From NCBI RefSeq assembly GCF_020382885.2, contig NC_058498.1:19311001-19375000 (forward strand): a stretch of 64,000 bases of DNA. Direction: 5' to 3'. The stretch is from Scatophagus argus (lineage: Eukaryota; Chordata; Actinopteri; Scatophagidae). The notes under the pieces are model-generated. The model saw only the letters and a program-made list of their open reading frames with translations. It made no database searches and had not been told where the DNA came from. Made by a program: the position numbers and the translations under genes. Positions 59,324 to 64,000 of this stretch are shown piece after piece; position 1 is the stretch's first letter, and each line of letters starts with the position of its first letter.

Positions 59324-62300
59324 TTACACAACTGAATAGTTTTCCTTCTGCGGGTGAGCTGATGTTAGTCCCTGCTCACCACCATTTTCTGCACATGTTG
59401 GGGGGGAAAAAGGAGAGAGTGATTGTGAGAACACAGCAATGCTGCAAAGGCATAAAAGAGCACCATACATAGGATTATAATCACCTTGGGGAATATCCAC
59501 TGGCCATTTTGCTCTCAAATGAACCTCCTGTTGAGCGAAACATAACAATGACTACAGGAATCTGATAGAAGGATTCAACATTTAAACAACAGCAAACAGG
59601 ACTTCTGAAACAAACAGTTTTACAGAGGATGCTCACCCAGGCCAGAAAGCTCAGATGCAGATGTGTTGCGAACCGGACTCATCCAAGTTTGCGTGTCTCC
59701 TGAGCGCTGCTGGGTGCTGAATCTTTGAAACATGCTGTTTTTACTTGGGCTGAAGGAGATGCCACAATGGGACTGCTCATATTCAGATGGAGAGAGACGG
59801 CGCCTCAGCATTTCGTTACTATGGCGCTTGGATCCTGGCGAGGATGTGCAGTACTCATCCCTGGAGCGTTTGGACTGGCGGTGGCTGCCCCAGCTTATCT
59901 CCCTGAGGCGTTTCCTCAAGACGGAGCGGTGTGGTGACAAGGCGAGGGCAGCCAGAGCTGAGGAGGAGTGGCTTCTGCTGGCCTCTGAGCTTCTAGCACA
60001 GAAACGGCACGGAAGCCTATTAAAGAAAGACGATTTGCTCTGGCAGACAAATTTGTGGTAAAGTTTTATAAAACCCTCATCAAGCTCCTTTGGGGAGTAA
60101 AAGATGCGAGTAGATGGCACGGAGGAGTCGAAGGAAAGGTGCCGCCGGAGCCTGTGACGACCTGCTGCTGTGGCTGACTGAGGTGAACGCAGCTGTGACT
60201 GGGATGAATGATGGGAGTCTTGAGGGTAAAGCATCCTCTGTGCCACAGATGGCTTTTGTGGAGGGGAGGAGAGGGACGTGGACATTGATCTGGATCTCTT
60301 AGGCTCTCTGGAAAAGCTTTCCACAGAATGTGCTCTGGGGCTTCGGGAAAAGGTATGAGGTGATCTACTGAGGCTGGTCATCATCCTTGCTTTTAAGGGA
60401 CTCTGTCTGAGTGGGGAACTGTAGATGTCTGGCCTCTCTGTAATAGCGGTGGTGTGTGATGCATACATGGAGCACCCATCAGTCTGTGGTGAGTCTGCAG
60501 TGAGAGACGGCCTCTTAGACCAGAGGGACAGGTCCAAGGATGCTTTCACAGTGGGATACAAAGGTCGTGAGGGACTGACAGCAGAAGTGGAGGGCTTATC
60601 TCCCAGCTGGGACACATTGAAGGTCTCGTTCAGGGAGATCTCTCTTAGTTTAGAGATTTCCGAGGAACCAGAGAGGTCCATGACGAGGATAGGCTGGTTG
60701 TGCTCTCTTCTCATTGAGCCTTTCACCCTAACAGGAGACTGTGCTTGCCAACCCTGTAGATTGGCAACCGTCTGCAAGGGAGATCGAGGAGTAGCATCGG
60801 TTCCCCTGACCTGGATTTTCACAGGGCTGTTTGATGAACTCTCCTTGAGCAACATCTTGTTGATCATCTTTTTTGGGTTGTTGTGTCTCAGTGTTACAGT
60901 GAAAGTGTTGTTGAGATAGCTTCTGTTTGGCTGCTGTCTCCATCTGCGGTACCTCCTCAGCACAGACACGGCAGCCTCAGAGACATGCTGCCGATGCCAG
61001 ACTCTCTCTATTCGACTGATCATGCTGGGATAGAGCTCGGCCAAAGAACTGCCATGACTTCTCAGAGACATCTCCAGTTCCTCATCTTGATCCTCCGGCT
61101 GCAGCTCTGTCTCAGAAAGGTTTCTGTGACTCTCATTCAACGAGCTCGCGGTCCGCTGAGTCGTATCACTCCTATCCATCCCTGTACGTCGCAAAAGGGA
61201 GAAAAGAAGTGTCACCCTTATATCATGGGACAATAGCTTACTCTCTCACGTTGTGTTTCAAAAGTCTGCCTGTTGCTTTTTTTGTTCTTACCATCATCCT
61301 CCACAGAAAATTGGGTAGAAGAAACACTAGAAACACAAGTCTCAGCAGCTCCACCATCTTGATGTGTGAAGTCCAGCTGTTGATGATACATCATTATGAA
61401 TTTGACTTATACTAAATATTCAATACAGAACTGTTAAAATAAATACAGTACGTTTACCTGAGAGTCTCTTGTAATGTCCTGGGCTGTGGTAAGAAATATC
61501 AAATTAACCAGATTAATAAATATACAACATCTCTGCAAATTTCTTCTGTGGTTTTAAGATACAGATACTTAACTCTCAGTGACTCGTCTCTCAGATCTGT
61601 CAGGCTCTGAAGACAGGACAAATGTTCAGTTACAATAGCTGTACGCAATATTTCATATCTGAATTCACTTGTGTCACATATGGCTACACAGTAGGTTCGT
61701 AGCGACCCAAACCTTCGATTCCAGACTGTTCAGCTCCGTTTTTGACAGCTTCATGTAGCGTTCAATTGCTTCACCATGCAAGGAAGTAAAGACAGAAAAG
61801 ACAGCACAATGAGGCCAGGTCACAGGACAACTACGAATTATTTCAATCATTAAACATGCTCACACATTATTCATTTCAATTGTTTGTCGTATTCATTTTC
61901 AAATGGCCTGTTTATTTCTGTAACGTTACAATACACATCCGCATGACGTTATTGTAAAGTTGTATATGAGCTAATGTTAACGTTAACGCATGGCGACAGT
62001 CCCTTACATTAAACTATCGGCAGGAAAAATGTTGTAATTGCTTTGTAACTGTCAGTGAACTTACTCTGGGAATTTGTATCATTGAGGTCCACCTCTATCC
62101 CCCCGTCTTGGTACTGAAGCTTTGAATACTGTTGAAAGCAATTGGAGGAGTGAGAAAATCGAGTTATCACGTCTTCGTAGTTCTTAAAGTTGGTTTTCTT
62201 AAGCTAACGTTAGCTGCTTCACTTCACTTGCTAACGGATACAATACCACCACCGGACAGCCTCAATCACACACCTTGTCTATGATTCGATCCAGTGACCT

Positions 62301-62351
62301 TTTGTAGTTAAGGCTATTTAAATATAGATGATTTTTCAAATGCAAGTCCAT
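59324..62351 (-). CDS. hjurp: HJURP-like (Holliday junction recognition protein), CENP-A chaperone
   Basis: HJURP loads the centromeric histone CENP-A in vertebrates. Minus-strand exons are 62351-62274, 62128-62065, 61768-61713, 61606-61574, 61478-61458, 61376-61292 and 61181 onward; all join in frame. If the last exon runs to its own stop at 59620 the protein has 632 residues. If the GTGAGC donor after 59637 is used and joined to 59388-59324, it has 648. The N-terminus (RSLDRIIDKYSKLQ, then GGIEVDLNDT) resembles the Scm3/HJURP CENP-A-binding domain (human RRMQRLIEKYNQPFED). Residues 159-208 (LAELYPSMISRIERVW, RRYRRWRQQPNRSYLNNTF) resemble the HJURP middle domain (human ISDLYAGMLHSMSRLL). Residues 477-496 (KELDEGFIKLYHKFVCQS) resemble its C-terminal repeat (EIKEEFDKLHQKYCL). 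The rest is basic and Ser-rich. Divergence is high, so the name is a strong inference. Confidence 0.72.
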
Positions 62352-63056
62352 GTTGCATATAAAATACGCAAAATACGGTGAGAGATGATGGAAGTAGTAG
62401 GCTAACTGATCTAAAACAAAAGGCGCTTTAAGTTCAAAATTCTTTCGTCACAGAAGGGAAACAGATGATTGGACGGGAGTACATGTTGCCTTCCTGTTTG
62501 CTAGGAAATTATGATTTCCCAAATAGCACCCTTGAATATTTAAAACATTTGAAAGTCAGAACATCTTAAACAAGACAAATAACAGGATTTCAATTTTAGA
62601 TTACTATTACACATGTCACGCTGTGTCAGTAATATATCGAGGAGAATGTGTCTATCAACTTGATGTGCAATAACACCGTGAGCACATCAAACACATGCCC
62701 GCACGTAATGTCGCCAGTTTGTTTGTAACTGAACAAATCAACCCAGAAATCCTGTGTTTTATTTTGTATGGTTTTGTTGAGTGATCGTGATAAGTAAGAC
62801 TTCCCGAATTTAGCCGTACGTGAGTATTACAGAAGCAAGTGAAATAGCCATTAGTGTGACGTCATTTTTGTCTGAAACATCATCTTCACGCGACAAACAG
62901 TATGTCTCGCTGATATGTCGGAGCTCCACCTGGATATACACAAACAACCCTCCATCGTCTGGATTACACATTAAGTGCATCAACACATGAACTGTAAGTT
63001 ATTGTCCGGAATCATCGCCCACAGAGGAACGCTTGGTCCGTGAACCTCTCATCAGT
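62352..63056. promoter_or_regulatory. Divergent hjurp-aasdh promoter region
   Basis: The two start codons are 705 bp apart on opposite strands. On the hjurp side, read on the minus strand, a CCAAT box (62472-62468) precedes a CHR-like TTTGAA (62438-62433) by 29 nt. This order is typical of G2/M genes bound by NF-Y and the MuvB/DREAM complex. An aaagcgcc string next to it is partly E2F-like. No clear element was assigned to aasdh. Confidence 0.5.
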
Positions 63057-64000
63057 ATGGCTGCGCGTACACTGCAGGAGCTTGTATCCGCCGCTGCCTC
63101 TGTGCACTCTGACAGAGAAGCTGTGATATATGACAGCGGGTCAGTATCGGGGAGCCCGGTGTCTTTGTTGTACCGAGAACTGATTGAACTCTCCGATGAG
63201 CTGTCTCACATCCTGCGAAAGAACTGCTCCCCTAATAACGGCGTGATTGGCCTGTGTTGCTGCGATGATTTATTCATACCTGTCTGGATTCTGGGGTGAG
63301 TTCACCATATTTACTCAATTAAACAAAAATCTGAGCAGTGAATATGTGAGTGTGTGTTATAAAAACAAGTTTGAACTTCTGTGACACGTTAAATAAGTTA
63401 TGTCTTGGGTGAACGGCTGCGTAAAGTGAAAGATGATAAATGATTGTGTGTTGTCTGCCAGTATCCTGCAGTCACCTGCTGCTTATGTCCCACTGGACCC
63501 AGAAGCTCCGGGACTCCTCTCTGCCAGGGTCATGAACCGGTGTGGGCTCAAGTACTGTGCTGTGAAGACTGACATCCTGCAGGTTTCATAGTTCATACGT
63601 TATCAATGTAAAAACAACACTAACGATAATCACTACTTGTTTGAATGCCACATTTCGTAATATTTTATGTTAAATCTTTATCCCCTATTGACACTTGCAG
63701 CCAGTAAGACGGGGCCATAAAATATAAACCAGTAATGCAGCACCCACTACATTTGTTGTTATGTGTTAGTGGTGCACAAACATTCAGTTAATTAAATTAC
63801 AAGACCTGACTGACATGTCCAAACAATGTTTTTTATCATGTTTCCTGTAAATCCCATTCGAAGTGTATATACTACAGGTGCCTTTGTTAGATAGCATTTT
63901 GTTTTACAGTATTAACATGAAGTATTCACTTGGTATGAATATTTAAATTGATTCATTTCCTCCTTTCACTCTGTCAAGCGATTTCAGGCAGCTCTAATGA
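63057..64000 (+). CDS. aasdh: AASDH (acyl-CoA synthetase family member 4), 5' part only
   Basis: AASDH is a protein with an adenylate-forming domain, a carrier domain and C-terminal PQQ-type repeats, once proposed to act in lysine breakdown. Exons seen are 63057-63295, 63462-63582 and 63979 to the window edge. The protein begins MAARTLQELVSAAASVHSD and continues CCDDLFIPVWILGILQSPAA, YVPLDPEAPG and NRCGLKYCAVKTDILQ. These align with the human N-terminus (MTLQELVHKAAS..., WILGILQVPAAYVPIEPDSP). The ATG at 63057 gives the N-terminus closest to human. AMP-binding motifs lie beyond the window. In human, AASDH also neighbours PPAT. Confidence 0.9.

Noticed and set aside
59725-60919. Several plus-strand frames opposite the hjurp-like long exon
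   Set aside because: They are shadows of a 1.5-kb minus-strand exon and have no known domains.
63033-63056. Earlier start for aasdh (non-ATG codon in frame)
   Set aside because: The first codon of that extension is TTG. The ATG at 63057 matches the human N-terminus well.
1-64000. CRISPR array, rRNA, complete retroelement or viral insertion
   Set aside because: No regular spaced repeats, rRNA motifs, reverse transcriptase or long terminal repeats were seen.

Overview
The window is nuclear DNA from a ray-finned fish, most likely a percomorph teleost. It carries intron-containing vertebrate genes with GT-AG junctions and many short introns. CA, GA and TA microsatellites are abundant, and there are dispersed repeats of types I recognise from teleost genomes plus decayed Tc1-like elements. 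There is no bacterial-style operon, CRISPR array or rRNA. Nearly all coding calls come from exons I joined by splice signal and reading phase and compared with remembered vertebrate families; no database search was run.

Layout. Positions 1-21,750 (+): most of carmil3, an actin capping-protein regulator, with 39 coding exons that join in frame; only the first exons lie off the left edge. 21,750-32,950: gene-poor DNA with repeats and microsatellites. 33,144-35,925 (+): nrl, a large-MAF bZIP factor of photoreceptors. 38,766-43,755 (+): rem2, an RGK GTPase. 44,050-46,600: a repeat-bearing gap. 46,640-50,167 (-): paics. 50,874-58,289 (+): ppat, divergent from paics. 51,672-54,618 (-): an unnamed gene with three trihelix (Myb/SANT-like) domains, lying wholly inside ppat intron 1 on the opposite strand. 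59,324-62,351 (-): a gene I assign to HJURP, the CENP-A chaperone. 63,057 to the right edge (+): the first exons of aasdh.

How the genes relate. carmil3 and nrl are near neighbours in mammals too, where CPNE6 lies between them; I see no copine here. paics and ppat encode enzymes of one pathway, de novo purine synthesis, and share a divergent promoter of about 700 bp with three CACGTG boxes and two CCAAT boxes. hjurp and aasdh are also divergent; the hjurp side carries an inverted CCAAT and a CHR-like element, as expected of a G2/M gene. The rem2-paics gap joins regions that are on different human chromosomes (14 and 4).

The two most novel loci are the nested trihelix gene and the divergent fish HJURP. 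Also worth attention are an Arg/Asp/Trp repeat array in the carmil3 tail, a stop-free 105-nt intron and a His-rich tract in nrl, and CTCF-like motifs at possible domain borders.
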